Assembly (NCBI RefSeq): GCF_900114255.1
Contig: NZ_FOSL01000008.1
Coordinates: 182,692 to 246,691, forward strand
DNA from: Neomesorhizobium albiziae
GTDB lineage: Bacteria; Pseudomonadota; Alphaproteobacteria; Rhizobiales; Rhizobiaceae
Length of the DNA: 64,000 nt
Direction of reading: 5' to 3'
Part shown: positions 36,621-46,360 of the stretch, piece by piece
Layout: every line of letters begins with the position of its first letter
How positions within the stretch are numbered: position 1 is the first letter of the stretch
Notes under the pieces: generated by a model
Seen by the model: the letters and a program-made list of their open reading frames with translations, nothing else
Database searches by the model: none
What the model was told of the DNA's origin: nothing
Made by a program: the position numbers and the translations under genes

Positions 36621-37340
36621 ATGGCAACGCGAAAACTGTCGGGTGAGGCGCTGGCGATAGCACTCCAGGCGCCGACGGGTCATCTGTTTCGCGACCACGC
36701 ACGCCTGCGCCGTGCGCTGACCCATGCCAGCGCGCGCGGCAGCACCGGCGCCGACTATGAGAGGCTGGAGTTTCTCGGCGACCGCGTGCTTGGTCTGGTC
36801 ATCGCCGACATGCTGTTCAACGCCTATCCCGATGCACCCGAAGGCGAACTGTCGCTTCGGCTGAATGCGTTGGTGAACGCCGAGACGCTGGCCGAGATCG
36901 CGGAGGAAGTCGGGCTGCCGCAGCTTGTCCATACCGGCAGCGAATTGCGCTCGATCGAGGGACGCAAGCGGGTCAATCTGCGCGCCGACGCACTGGAATC
37001 GCTGATTGCCGCGCTCTTTCTCGAAGGCGGTCTGGAACTCGCCCGAAAATTTATCCGGCGCTATTGGGAGCCGCGCTCCAGCGCGGTGCGTGAGGCGCGG
37101 CGGGACCCCAAGACCGAATTGCAGGAGTGGGCGCACCAGGCGGCGGGCACCACGCCGGCATACACGCTGGAAGGCCGCGAAGGCCCGGACCACGACCCGG
37201 TGTTCACGATCAGTGTCAGGGTAGGCAGCTTCGAACCCGCGACCGGCGTTGGCCGCTCGAAACGCGAAGCCGAACAAGCGGCCGCCACGGCCGTACTGCT
37301 GCGCGAAGGCGTCTGGCAGAAGGAAGGGGCGCATGACTGA
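36621..37340 (+). CDS. rnc: ribonuclease III
   Basis: 239 residues. Cuts double-stranded RNA for rRNA and mRNA processing. The catalytic signature is DYERLEFLGDRVLGLVIADM; the second acidic site is ADALESLIAALFLEGGLELA, and the C-terminal dsRBD has DPKTELQEWAHQAAGTTPAY and VGRSKREAEQAAATAVLLRE. I chose ATG 36621 because family N-termini begin at about this point; an in-frame ATG ten codons upstream (36591) cannot be excluded. Overlaps era by 8 bases. Confidence 0.95.
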   Translation: MATRKLSGEALAIALQAPTGHLFRDHARLRRALTHASARGSTGADYERLEFLGDRVLGLVIADMLFNAYPDAPEGELSLRLNALVNAETLAEIAEEVGLPQLVHTGSELRSIEGRKRVNLRADALESLIAALFLEGGLELARKFIRRYWEPRSSAVREARRDPKTELQEWAHQAAGTTPAYTLEGREGPDHDPVFTISVRVGSFEPATGVGRSKREAEQAAATAVLLREGVWQKEGAHD

Positions 37341-38244
37341 AACCGAACAGGCCGCCACGCGGTCGGGGTTCGTTGCGCTGATCGGCGCTCCGAACGCCGG
37401 TAAATCGACGCTGGTCAACCAGCTGGTCGGTGCCAAGGTGTCGATCGTGACCCACAAGGTGCAGACCACGCGCGCCATCGTGCGCGGCATCGCCACCCAC
37501 AACAATGCGCAGATCGTGTTCGTCGACACGCCAGGCATCTTCAAGCCGAAGCGGCGGCTGGATACCGCGATGGTGACGACCGCCTGGGGCGGCGCCAAGG
37601 ATGCCGATATCGTGCTTCTGCTGATCGATGCCGAGCGCGGCATCAGGGGCGACGCCGACGCCATTCTTGAACGGTTGAAGGATGTGCGCCAGCCGATGGT
37701 GCTTATCCTCAACAAGGTCGACCGCGTGAAGCCCGAAGCGTTGCTTGCGCTGGCCGCGGCTGCCAACGAACGGGTGCCGTTCCAGCGCACTTTCATGGTC
37801 TCGGCGCTGACCGGCTCCGGCTGCAAGGATCTGCTGGACTACCTCGCAGAGAAGCTGCCGGCCGGCCCCTGGTACTATCCTGAGGACCAGATTTCGGATT
37901 TGCCGATGCGCCAGCTCGCAGCCGAAATCACCCGCGAGAAGCTCTATCTTAGGCTGCACCAGGAGTTGCCTTATTCGTCGCACATCGAAACCGAGAAATG
38001 GGAAGAGAAGCCCGACGGCTCGGTGCGCATCGAGCAGGTGATCTATGTCGAGCGCGACAGCCAGAAGAAGATCGTGCTCGGTCACAAGGGCGAGACGATC
38101 CGAGCCATCGGCCAGGCGTCGCGCATGGAAATCGCCGAAATCCTCGAACAGAAGGTGCATCTTTTCCTGTTCGTGAAGGTGCGCGAGAACTGGGGCAACG
38201 ATCCCGAGCGCTACCGCGAGATGGGGCTGGATTTTCCGGGGTAG
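37333..38244 (+). CDS. era: GTPase Era
   Basis: 303 residues. Small GTPase that binds 16S rRNA during 30S assembly. G1 is LIGAPNAGKSTLVNQLVGAK, G3 IVFVDTPGIF, G4 LILNKVDRV; the C-terminal KH domain includes KKIVLGHKGETIRAIGQASR. ATG 37333 has GGAAGGGG upstream and overlaps the rnc stop by eight bases. Confidence 0.96.
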   Translation: MTETEQAATRSGFVALIGAPNAGKSTLVNQLVGAKVSIVTHKVQTTRAIVRGIATHNNAQIVFVDTPGIFKPKRRLDTAMVTTAWGGAKDADIVLLLIDAERGIRGDADAILERLKDVRQPMVLILNKVDRVKPEALLALAAAANERVPFQRTFMVSALTGSGCKDLLDYLAEKLPAGPWYYPEDQISDLPMRQLAAEITREKLYLRLHQELPYSSHIETEKWEEKPDGSVRIEQVIYVERDSQKKIVLGHKGETIRAIGQASRMEIAEILEQKVHLFLFVKVRENWGNDPERYREMGLDFPG

Positions 38245-38290
38245 GGGCTGCGCGGCTCCCACATCTTCCCCGACGCATTGGATATCACCC

Positions 38291-39523
38291 ATGACCGACA
38301 CCGTGATCGATCGCTTCCTCCGTTACGTCGTTATCGACACCCAGTCGGATCCTAAATCGCCGACCCAGCCTTCGACCGAAAAGCAGAAGAACCTCGGCCG
38401 GCTGCTCGTCGAGGAGCTTTTGGCGATCGGCCTTTCGGACGCCCATCTCGACGAGCATGGCTACGTCTATGCCACGCTCCCGTCCAACACCGACAAGCAG
38501 GTGCCGGTCATCTGCTTCTGCTCGCACATGGACACCGCGCCCGATTTCACCGGCACCAACGTCAAGCCGCAGCTCGTGCGCAGCTATGCCGGCGGTGACA
38601 TCGTGCTTCCGGGCGACCCGCAGCAGGTCATCCGCGTGGCGGAGCACCCCGAACTGAAGAACCAGATCGGCAATGACATCATCACCACCGACGGCACGAC
38701 GTTGCTCGGCGCCGACGACAAGGCCGGTATCGCCGAGATCATGACGGCGGCGCAATTCCTGGTGGCCAATCCCGACATCAAGCATGGCGCCATCAGGCTT
38801 CTGTTCACCGCCGACGAAGAGATTGGCCGTGGCGTCGACAAGGTCGACCTGAAAAAGCTGGGAGCGGCCTTTGCATACACCATGGACGGCGAGACCGCCG
38901 GTCACGTCGAGGACGAGACCTTTTCGGCCGACGGCGTCGAGATCGCGATCGCGGGCGTCGCCATCCATCCCGGCTTCGCCAAGGATCGCATGGAAAATGC
39001 CATCAAGATCGCCGGCGAGATCGTTGCCCGCCTGCCAAAGGACATGGCGCCCGAAACGACCGAGGGCCGCGAAGGCTTTGTCCACCCCACCGGCCTTTCC
39101 GGATCGATGGAAAAGGCAGCGCTCAGCTTCATCGTCCGCGACTTCACCGACGAGGGCCTCGCCGCCAAGGAGGCGATGCTGGAAGAAATCGTCAAGGACG
39201 TGATGACGACTTATCCCGGCTCGACCTACAGTTTTGAGGTCAAGGAGCAGTATCGCAACATGAAGGTCGTGCTCGACCGTCACCCCGAGATCGTGGACAA
39301 CGCGCTGGAGGCTGTGCGCCGCGCCGGCATGGAACCAGTGCGGGGCAGTATCCGCGGCGGCACCGATGGCTCGCGGCTGTCGTTCATGGGCCTGCCGTGC
39401 CCCAATATTTTCGCCGGCGGCCACGCCTTCCACTCGCCGCTCGAATGGGTCAGCCGCCAGGACATGGAAAGGGCGGTAAAGACCATCGTCGAGCTGGCAA
39501 AGGTCTGGGAAGAACGCGCCTAG
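38291..39523 (+). CDS. pepT: peptidase T (tripeptide aminopeptidase)
   Basis: 410 residues, M20 metallopeptidase. First metal ligands ICFCSHMDTAPDFTGTNVKP (His, Asp), second TTLLGADDKAGIAEIMTAAQ, general base Glu in LLFTADEEIGRGVDKVDLKK, and GGTDGSRLSFMGLPCPNIFA for the dimerisation and substrate site. Releases the N-terminal residue from tripeptides. It stands between era and recO, a position more often free of other genes, so it may be a lineage-specific insertion (inference). Confidence 0.94.
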   Translation: MTDTVIDRFLRYVVIDTQSDPKSPTQPSTEKQKNLGRLLVEELLAIGLSDAHLDEHGYVYATLPSNTDKQVPVICFCSHMDTAPDFTGTNVKPQLVRSYAGGDIVLPGDPQQVIRVAEHPELKNQIGNDIITTDGTTLLGADDKAGIAEIMTAAQFLVANPDIKHGAIRLLFTADEEIGRGVDKVDLKKLGAAFAYTMDGETAGHVEDETFSADGVEIAIAGVAIHPGFAKDRMENAIKIAGEIVARLPKDMAPETTEGREGFVHPTGLSGSMEKAALSFIVRDFTDEGLAAKEAMLEEIVKDVMTTYPGSTYSFEVKEQYRNMKVVLDRHPEIVDNALEAVRRAGMEPVRGSIRGGTDGSRLSFMGLPCPNIFAGGHAFHSPLEWVSRQDMERAVKTIVELAKVWEERA

Positions 39524-39620
39524 AAGCTGGTTGCGGCAGCCCGGCTTCGGGCGCGGCCCGCATCTCGGCTGAATGCCATGGTTCTTGATTTCGCCAGCGA
39601 AGCGGTGAAAGGCTTTGCGG

Positions 39621-40385
39621 ATGGAATGGCGCGACGAGGGAATCATTCTCGGCACCCGCAAGCATGGCGAAACCAGCGCCATCCTCGAGGTGATGACGCG
39701 CGCGCATGGCCGGCATCTCGGTCTGGTTCGCGGCGGGCGGTCGCGTAAATTGCAGCCACTTCTGCAGCCGGGAAACCGGGTGGAATTATTGTGGCGCGCC
39801 AGGCTCGACGAACATCTCGGCATCTTCCAGGCCGAAGCACTGGAACTCAACGCCGCCCGCCTCATCGATAGCGCGGTCGCCGTCTATGGCCTGCAGACGC
39901 TGGCGGCGCATCTGCGTCTTTTGCCGGAGCGCGACCCGCATGCGAGCCTGTTCGAGACGCTGGTGCTGATGATCGGCCATCTCGACGATCCGGAGGCTGC
40001 CGCCGAACTGGTGGTGCGCTTCGAACTCCTGATCCTCGACGAACTGGGTTTCGGGCTCGACCTGACCGAATGTGCTGCGACCGGCACGCGCGACGACCTG
40101 GCCTATGTCTCGCCGAAGTCGGGCCGTGCCGTCTCGCGCGCTGCGGCTGCTCCCTGGCGCGACAAGATGCTGGCGCTGCCGGCATTCTTGCAACATGGCG
40201 CTGGCGTTCGCGCAGGGCCGGCCGACATCGAGGACGCGTTCAGGTTGACCGGCTTCTTTTTCGAGCGCCACGTCTACGAACCGCGCGGGCTTGCCGAACC
40301 GGATGCGCGCGCCGGTTTTATCGCAGCCTTGCGGAAAAGCCTCGCCGCGCCGAAGCCTGCCTTGGATGGAGGGACCGCAGCGTGA
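39621..40385 (+). CDS. recO: DNA repair protein RecO
   Basis: 254 residues. Loads RecA with RecF/RecR at gaps. OB-fold start [20 protein letters not shown] and [20 protein letters not shown], followed by the helical domain [20 protein letters not shown]. In this family the zinc-site cysteines are partly degenerate, as here. ATG 39621 is the normal start; the TTG two codons upstream is not. The stop overlaps a small GTG-started ORF by four bases. Confidence 0.93.
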   Translation: MEWRDEGIILGTRKHGETSAILEVMTRAHGRHLGLVRGGRSRKLQPLLQPGNRVELLWRARLDEHLGIFQAEALELNAARLIDSAVAVYGLQTLAAHLRLLPERDPHASLFETLVLMIGHLDDPEAAAELVVRFELLILDELGFGLDLTECAATGTRDDLAYVSPKSGRAVSRAAAAPWRDKMLALPAFLQHGAGVRAGPADIEDAFRLTGFFFERHVYEPRGLAEPDARAGFIAALRKSLAAPKPALDGGTAA

Positions 40386-40483
40386 GTGAGATCCGTCTGG
40401 AACGGCCGGTCGTGCCGGAGGGCAGGGATGGCAAGCCGTTCGCCTTTGGCAGCAAAACCTTGCGGCGTGCCGATATTTCGTAG
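40382..40483 (+). CDS. 33-residue small ORF translationally coupled to recO
   Basis: Starts GTG at 40382, overlapping the recO stop (GTGA), with GGAGGG about eight bases upstream inside the recO tail. The product begins [20 protein letters not shown] and ends ALRRADIS-like ([13 protein letters not shown]), balanced and hydrophilic, no signal or membrane segment. Good codon usage and tight coupling argue for translation. Too short for family assignment. Confidence 0.55.
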   Translation: MSEIRLERPVVPEGRDGKPFAFGSKTLRRADIS

Positions 40484-40513
40484 ACGAACTGTTCTGGCGG
40501 AACGGGGGCCACG

Positions 40514-43225
40514 ATGTTCGAAAGTCTGATCGGTTTTGTCGCGATCGTCGGGTTGATCATCGTGGTAGCGCGCCAGCAGAGCCGGCTTGGCCTGATCGAG
40601 CGCGAGCTTGGCGCGCTGCGCAGCTTTGTCCTTTCGGGCGCAGCCACGCCCGCACCGGCAGCCACCGCCGAAGATTCGCTACGCGAGGCTTTGCCGGCAG
40701 ACGCCGCGATCCCCGCCACCGCAAATGATGCCGAACAGGCATTGCCCGAGGCAGTGACGACCGCTTCCGATGAGACGAGTGAGGCGGTCACGGTTCGCCC
40801 CTCCAGCGACGAGGCCGTTCCTGCCGGGGGCATAAAAGACGCTCCCCAAAAACCTGACATCGAGACTGCGCTTGGCACGCGGTGGGCGGTGTGGGTCGGT
40901 GGGCTGGCGCTGGCGCTGGGCGGCATTTTCCTCGTCCGTTATTCGATCGAGGCCGGCATTTTCGGCCCTGGCATGCGCCTGACGATGGCTGGTCTGCTTG
41001 GCCTGCTGCTGGTTGCCGGCGGCGAATTCATCCGCCGCACCGGTTTCAAGGTGCCTCTTGAGGGCGTGCAGGGTGCCTATGTGCCAGGCATCCTGACTGC
41101 CGCCGGCGCCTTCACGCTGTTTGGCACCATCTATGCCGCGCATGGCATCTACGGTTTCATCGGGCCGGCGCCGGCTTTCATCCTGATGGCGATCGTCGGC
41201 CTGGGCGCCATCGCGGCGTCGCTGGTGCATGGGCAGGCGCTGGCGGGCCTCGGCCTGCTCGGCTCGTTCCTGACGCCGCTGCTGGTCGCATCGAATGCGC
41301 CGAGCCCGTGGTCGCTGTTCGGCTTCCTCGCCATCATTCTGGCGGCGACCGGCGTCATTGCCCGCATGCGGTCGTGGCCGCTTCTGATGGCGGCGGCATT
41401 TGCCGGCACCGGGCTCTGGTGCCTTGCCTACATGGTCGCCGCACCCGTTGCCGACCTCAAGGCGGTGGCCTTCATCAATGTGGTCACTCTTGCAGTGCTG
41501 GCTTTCGTCTGGCTGCGTGGTGATGCGGCGCTGAGCGATGAGGCCGGCGTGCTGGCCGGCATCGACAAGCCGTCGATGGTGCCGGCGCTGCTTGTCGCCA
41601 TTGCAGCAATGGGGCTCGGTGTCGATCCCGTGTTCTCAGCCAGTGGCGGCACCTGGCTTTCGGCGGCACTGCTGATTGCCCTGGTGCTGGTGGCCTTCCT
41701 GCGCTACGGCGCGATACCGTTGCTCTACGGGTCGGGTGTAGCCACCATCCTCATCTACATCCAGTCGGCCTTCGGCGGCGATTTCGAGGTCGAGTTCTGG
41801 GATGGCGATATTGCAATCGACGGCCTGCCGATTTCCGCCGCCTCGGTGAACTTCGTGCCGCTGGGCATCGCCATCGGCGCCGTATTCCTTGCCGCCGGCT
41901 TGTGGATGGCGCGAAAATTCGCCTCCACCAGCCGCTACAGGGCAGGCTCGTGGGCCGGCTGGGCGGCTTTGGTGTCGCTCGCCATCCTCGCAGCCACCTG
42001 GCTGGCATTTGGCAATATTGATCGCGATTTCAACTATGCCTTTGCCGCACTTGTGGTGACTTTGCTTCTCGTCGCGGGCGGCGAATGGGTGGCGCGCGCC
42101 GAAGCCCGGCCGCTGAAGGGCGATCTCGCGGTGTCGCTGCTGCTTGCCGGGTCTGGTCTCGCTCTCGTGCTGACGATCCTGATGGCGTTCGGCGCCGGCT
42201 TGACGACCATCCTGATCGGCCTTGCGGCGGTCTTGCCGGCTCTCGCCACGCGTTACCGGGGCTATCCGATCCTCGGCTGGATGAGCGTCGGTGCCGCCGC
42301 CATCACGCTGGCGCGCGTCGCCTTCGACCCGACCATCGTCGGCTCGGAGTTCCTGCAGACCACGCCGGTGTTCAACTGGCTGCTGCCCGGATACGGCATT
42401 CCCGCGATTGCCTTCGGCTTCACCGCCTGGCAGCTGGCCAAAACCACCAAGGGCCGGCCGCGCTTCGTCATGGAAGCAGTGGCAGCGCTGTTCGGCCTGC
42501 TGACGGTGGCCATGCTGGTGCGCCACGCGATGAATGGAGGCATCATCGACGACAGCGCGCCGACGTTGGCCGAGCAGGCGATCTATACGCTGATCGCCAT
42601 CGGCGGCAGCGCCATCCTGGTGGCGCTCGATGCACGCGCGCCGAGCCCGGTCTTCCGCTACGGATCGATGGGTATCGGCGTTCTGTCGGTGGTGTTCATC
42701 GCCTTCCAGCATCTGGCCATGCTCAACCCGCTGTTCACCAACGAATCCACCGGAACCATCGTGTTCTTCAACCTGTTGCTGCTGGCCTATCTGCTGCCGG
42801 CTGTGGCGATGGCCGGGGTCGCATTCTACGCGTGGGGAAAGCGGCCGGACTGGTATGTCGCGATGCTGGCGACCGTTGCGGCGGTGCTCGCCTTCGTCTA
42901 CGCGACCCTTTCGGTGCGCCGGTTGTTCCACGGCGAGTTTATCGGCGCGTGGAAAGGCATGGGCCAGATAGAAACCTATTCATATTCCGCCTTGTGGCTG
43001 GCCATGGGCGTGTTGCTGTTGGTCGCGGGGCTCAGGCTGAACTCGCGCGTCGTGCGCATCGCTTCCGCTGCATTGGTGGTGGTGGCCGTAGCGAAGGTCT
43101 TCCTGTTCGACATGTCGGAACTCGAAGGCGTGCTGCGCGCGCTGTCCTTCATCGGCCTCGGCGCGGTGCTGATCGGCATCGGGTTGTTCTATCAGCGTAT
43201 GCTCACTGCGACAGCGCGGCGATGA
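40514..43225 (+). CDS. DUF2339 large multispanning membrane protein
   Basis: 903 residues. A short N-terminal helix (FESLIGFVAIVGLIIVVARQ) and coiled segment (RLGLIERELGALRSFV) precede an Ala/Pro-rich linker, then IETALGTRWAVWVGGLALAL and roughly 25 membrane helices to the C-terminus. This is the DUF2339 layout. Function unknown; proposed roles in envelope biology remain unproven to my knowledge. It follows recO and the small ORF on the same strand. Confidence 0.88.
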   Translation: MFESLIGFVAIVGLIIVVARQQSRLGLIERELGALRSFVLSGAATPAPAATAEDSLREALPADAAIPATANDAEQALPEAVTTASDETSEAVTVRPSSDEAVPAGGIKDAPQKPDIETALGTRWAVWVGGLALALGGIFLVRYSIEAGIFGPGMRLTMAGLLGLLLVAGGEFIRRTGFKVPLEGVQGAYVPGILTAAGAFTLFGTIYAAHGIYGFIGPAPAFILMAIVGLGAIAASLVHGQALAGLGLLGSFLTPLLVASNAPSPWSLFGFLAIILAATGVIARMRSWPLLMAAAFAGTGLWCLAYMVAAPVADLKAVAFINVVTLAVLAFVWLRGDAALSDEAGVLAGIDKPSMVPALLVAIAAMGLGVDPVFSASGGTWLSAALLIALVLVAFLRYGAIPLLYGSGVATILIYIQSAFGGDFEVEFWDGDIAIDGLPISAASVNFVPLGIAIGAVFLAAGLWMARKFASTSRYRAGSWAGWAALVSLAILAATWLAFGNIDRDFNYAFAALVVTLLLVAGGEWVARAEARPLKGDLAVSLLLAGSGLALVLTILMAFGAGLTTILIGLAAVLPALATRYRGYPILGWMSVGAAAITLARVAFDPTIVGSEFLQTTPVFNWLLPGYGIPAIAFGFTAWQLAKTTKGRPRFVMEAVAALFGLLTVAMLVRHAMNGGIIDDSAPTLAEQAIYTLIAIGGSAILVALDARAPSPVFRYGSMGIGVLSVVFIAFQHLAMLNPLFTNESTGTIVFFNLLLLAYLLPAVAMAGVAFYAWGKRPDWYVAMLATVAAVLAFVYATLSVRRLFHGEFIGAWKGMGQIETYSYSALWLAMGVLLLVAGLRLNSRVVRIASAALVVVAVAKVFLFDMSELEGVLRALSFIGLGAVLIGIGLFYQRMLTATARR

Positions 43226-43306
43226 CGGCGATGTGAATCATGCTTTAGCGCCGGCTTAGCCAAGTTCGGGGCTCTGTCGGCAACGGAGGCGGGCGCAGTG
43301 CGCTGA

Positions 43307-44548
43307 CTACTGCGCCGGTACCAGTGCCGGACGGACGACCGGCCGCTCGGCGATCGGCCAGTGCACCACCGCTGCAAACAGCCCCAGCGCGACACCCAAC
43401 CACCAGACGCCGTCATAGGAGCCGAACCGGTCGTAGAGATAGCCGCCGAGCCAGACGCCGAGGAACGAGCCGATCTGGTGGGAGAAGAAGACGACACCGC
43501 CGAGCATGCCGAGATGCCTTGTGCCGAACATGATGGCGACCAGCGCATTGGTCGGCGGCACCGTGGAGAGCCACAGAAGACCCATGGCGATGGCGAACAG
43601 GATGACGGTTGTCGGGGTCTGCGGGAAGAGCAGGAACGCGGTAACGACGACCGAGCGGCCGATATAGATCCAAGCCAGGAAGATCGGCTTCGAATAACGC
43701 TGGCCGATGAAGCCCGAAGCGAGCGAGCCGATGATGTTGAAGAAGCCGATCAGCGCCAGCGCGATGACCGCATAGCGGGCTTCGATGCCGATATCGCCGA
43801 TATAGGCGGGAAAATGTGCGGTGATGAACGCCACCTGGAAACCACATACGAAGAAGCCGGAAGTGAGCAGGAGGAAACTCTGGTGGCCCAGCGCTTCGCG
43901 CAGCGCCTGGCCGACCGATTGCTCGATCTCGACTTGCGAGACCGTGCCCGACTTCGAATTGCCGGCGAGCGGAATGGCGATGATTGGAATGAGAAGCATT
44001 GCCGCGCTCATGATGATCAGCGTGTCCGACCAGCCATAGGCGGTGATCAGGCCCTGGCTAATCGGCGCGAAGATGAACATGCCCGCCGAACCGGCGGCCG
44101 TGCCGATGCCGAAAACCAGGCTCCGCCGCTCCGCCGGCACATGGCGGGCGAACGCGGCGAGCACGATGCCGAAGCCGCCGGCTGCGACGCCGAGGCCGAC
44201 CAGCACGCCTCCGCCGATATGAAGCATGGTGGGCGTCGTCGCCGTCGCCATCAGGAACAGGCCGGCTGCATAAATGATGCCGGAGAGCGCCAGCACCCGC
44301 CAGGTTCCGTAGCGGTCGGCGATGGCCCCGAAGAATGGCAGCCCAGCGCCCCAGAACAGGTTTTGCAGCGCCATGGCGAGGCCGAAGGTGGTGCGGTCCC
44401 AGCCCTTTTCGGCAAGCATGGGCAACTGGAAGAAACCCATGGCGGAGCGCGGGCCGAATGTCATGGCCGCAATCACGCAGCCGCAGGCGATGATCAGCCA
44501 GGGCAGGTGGGATGCGGCGGGCCGGGCGGCTGCCGAAACATTGGACAT
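43307..44548 (-). CDS. MFS transporter
   Basis: 413 residues, about 12 membrane helices. Motif A-like loop PFFGAIADRYGTWRVLALSG and, in the second half, GQRYSKPIFLAWIYIGRSVV mark a major facilitator. Close to the oxalate/monocarboxylate-type subfamily by its PRSAMGFFQLPMLAEKGWDR opening. The cargo cannot be read. ATG 44548 has GGAGGTTCCC directly before it, so longer starts are wrong. Divergent from the ECF sigma gene, with 258 bases between. Confidence 0.85.
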   Translation of the reverse strand: MSNVSAAARPAASHLPWLIIACGCVIAAMTFGPRSAMGFFQLPMLAEKGWDRTTFGLAMALQNLFWGAGLPFFGAIADRYGTWRVLALSGIIYAAGLFLMATATTPTMLHIGGGVLVGLGVAAGGFGIVLAAFARHVPAERRSLVFGIGTAAGSAGMFIFAPISQGLITAYGWSDTLIIMSAAMLLIPIIAIPLAGNSKSGTVSQVEIEQSVGQALREALGHQSFLLLTSGFFVCGFQVAFITAHFPAYIGDIGIEARYAVIALALIGFFNIIGSLASGFIGQRYSKPIFLAWIYIGRSVVVTAFLLFPQTPTTVILFAIAMGLLWLSTVPPTNALVAIMFGTRHLGMLGGVVFFSHQIGSFLGVWLGGYLYDRFGSYDGVWWLGVALGLFAAVVHWPIAERPVVRPALVPAQ

Positions 44549-44646
44549 GGGAACCTCCGTGTAGTTACACAATTGATATAGGATTGGCGTCGCCAATCAA
44601 ATGAATTGGTTGGATCAGTCGGTTCAATTCCTTTGATGCAACCGCG

Positions 44647-44672
44647 GGAATAAATTCCCGTCCTGATGCGTT
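44647..44672 (+). promoter_or_regulatory. candidate ECF sigma autopromoter
   Basis: GGAAT (44647-44651), 17 bases, CGTT (44669-44672). GGAAT/CGTT-type elements are typical of alphaproteobacterial ECF sigma promoters, and the element lies 135 bases before the sigma start. Inferred. Confidence 0.5.
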
Positions 44673-44806
44673 GTCGGCCAGGGAATGCGTCGGCGGGGCT
44701 TTTGGCTGCCTGCCGGGGTTCCGGACGCTTTCGCTGCTTGTGCGGCGGCGGAAACGGGGGTTCAATCGCAGGCGTGACGATCGGGCAGGAGACGCCGGCG
44801 GAGCTA

Positions 44807-45325
44807 ATGGACGAGAAGAAAACGGCCATCCTTGCGGAGATTCCCCGGTTACGCCGCTATGCGCGCGCGCTTTTGCGCGACAGGGACGCTGCCGACGACC
44901 TCGTCCAGGACAGCCTTGAGCGGGCGCTGACGCGGCTCGACAACTGGCGCACCGGTGAAAACCCGCGCCGCTGGCTGTTTACGATCATGCATCATTTGTT
45001 TGTCGACCAGATGAGGAAGGTGAGCCGCCGTGGCGGCAACGCGACAGTGCCGGTGGAGGCGGCCGAGCGCCTGCCACAAGCGCCGGCGCAGCAGGACAAT
45101 TTTGCCGTGCGCGACGTACTGGACGCGCTGGAGGCGATCAGCCCGGAGCGCCGCGCCGCCATCATGATGGTCGCAGTGGAGGGGTTTTCATATGTCGAGG
45201 CAGCAAACATTCTGGGAATTCCGGCGGGAACCCTGATGTCGCGGATCGCGCGTGGACGCGAGGAACTGCGCGTGCTTCTCGACGATGCGGCGCGTCGGCG
45301 CACGATCAGGATTGTCGAGAAATGA
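44807..45325 (+). CDS. ECF sigma factor
   Basis: 172 residues. Sigma2: PRLRRYARALLRDRDAADDL through RWLFTIMHHLFVDQMRKVSR; sigma4: ALEAISPERRAAIMMVAVEG then SYVEAANILGIPAGTLMSRI. A compact ECF of the type followed by a membrane anti-sigma. GGAG five bases before ATG 44807 decides the start. Overlaps the anti-sigma gene by four bases (ATGA), so the pair is made together. The stimulus is unknown. Confidence 0.9.
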   Translation: MDEKKTAILAEIPRLRRYARALLRDRDAADDLVQDSLERALTRLDNWRTGENPRRWLFTIMHHLFVDQMRKVSRRGGNATVPVEAAERLPQAPAQQDNFAVRDVLDALEAISPERRAAIMMVAVEGFSYVEAANILGIPAGTLMSRIARGREELRVLLDDAARRRTIRIVEK

Positions 45326-46116
45326 CGCGGCGCGAATACACCCTCAGGGACATCCACATGGCGCTCGACGGCGAGATGCCCGCCGAGGACCGCGAGGCTT
45401 TCGAGGTCTGGCTCGCCGCAAACCCGGACATGAAGGCGATGAGCACGCGTTTTGCCGCCGACCGAGCACGCCTGCAGAATGTTCTTGCGTCGGTGCTCAA
45501 GGAACCCGTGCCGGAACGGCTGACGGAAGTGGTGACAGAAGATCAACCGAGGACTACGAGAACCTCATGGTTGCCGGCCTGGCGGTCGGCGGCTGCAGCA
45601 GCGGTGATTTTCGCGGCCGGCGTCGCCGGCGGATATCTTGCCGGCGCCGGCGGCTTGCGGACGCAGGCGGAGGCGAAAGAGGAACTCGTCGAGAATGCGA
45701 TCGGCGCCTATGTCACCTACGCAGCCGACCAGGGCCACACTGTCGAGGTCGGCGGCACCGACAGGCCCTATCTGGAGGGATGGCTTTCGAAGCGAACCGG
45801 CCTGAAGCTCGTCGCGCCAGACTTGAAGTCGGAAGGGTTCGAACTGCTCGGCGGACGTCTGCTGCCCGGTGGGCAAAGCCCGGCCGCGCTGCTGGTCTAC
45901 AAGGATCAGAAGGGGGCCCAGATTTCCATCTACATGATCGCCAAGGGCGACGCTAAGGCGAAGGGAACCTACACCGCCAAAACCGGCGGTCCGACCGCCA
46001 TCTACTGGCTGGACAAGAACTATGGCTGCGCCATCGTCGGTTCCTTACCCGAGCAGCGGCTGGCCGAGGTGGCGAAAACCGCCTGGAAGCAGCTGGTTGA
46101 AGCCGTTCCGGGTTGA
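45322..46116 (+). CDS. membrane anti-sigma factor
   Basis: 264 residues. Cytosolic N-terminal anti-sigma part (IHMALDGEMPAEDREAFEVW), one membrane helix at about residues 88-108 (WRSAAAAAVIFAAGVAGGYL), and a periplasmic C-terminal domain (GYAYVT...GGTDRPYLEGWLSKRTGLKL). It would hold the upstream sigma at the membrane and release it on an envelope or redox signal. No CHCC zinc motif is visible, so it is not the ZAS type. Confidence 0.85.
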   Translation: MTRREYTLRDIHMALDGEMPAEDREAFEVWLAANPDMKAMSTRFAADRARLQNVLASVLKEPVPERLTEVVTEDQPRTTRTSWLPAWRSAAAAAVIFAAGVAGGYLAGAGGLRTQAEAKEELVENAIGAYVTYAADQGHTVEVGGTDRPYLEGWLSKRTGLKLVAPDLKSEGFELLGGRLLPGGQSPAALLVYKDQKGAQISIYMIAKGDAKAKGTYTAKTGGPTAIYWLDKNYGCAIVGSLPEQRLAEVAKTAWKQLVEAVPG

Positions 46117-46240
46117 GATCATCCAGCCCTTCATTACATTGCGAAACGGCTTCCCGGCGGCTTTAACAGTCACAATTCGGCCCAAATCGAGGAGCGGAAA
46201 GCGTCTCCGGTGCAGGCCATGACGGGTCTCGCATCGCACC

Positions 46241-46313
46241 AGTGTCCCGATTCTGAAATTCGCATGAGTTAGAGATCAGGGGCAGTGTGCGAGTTTCAGA
46301 ATCGAACGACACT
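46241..46313. repeat. intergenic inverted repeat
   Basis: AGTGTC..GATTCTGAAATTCGCA at the left pairs with TGCGAGTTTCAGAATC..GACACT at the right (few mismatches) around a 26-base centre. It lies between the anti-sigma and GNAT genes; it could be a dispersed palindromic element or a weak terminator. Confidence 0.6.
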
Positions 46314-46360
46314 AGCAACACTGGACTTTCCTCCTTCGAATTCGAGGTTTTGTGGTCCGA

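Noticed and set aside
41636..42931. 431-codon minus-strand frame
   Set aside because: Shadow of DUF2339; composition is Gln/Arg/His-rich with no fold signature.
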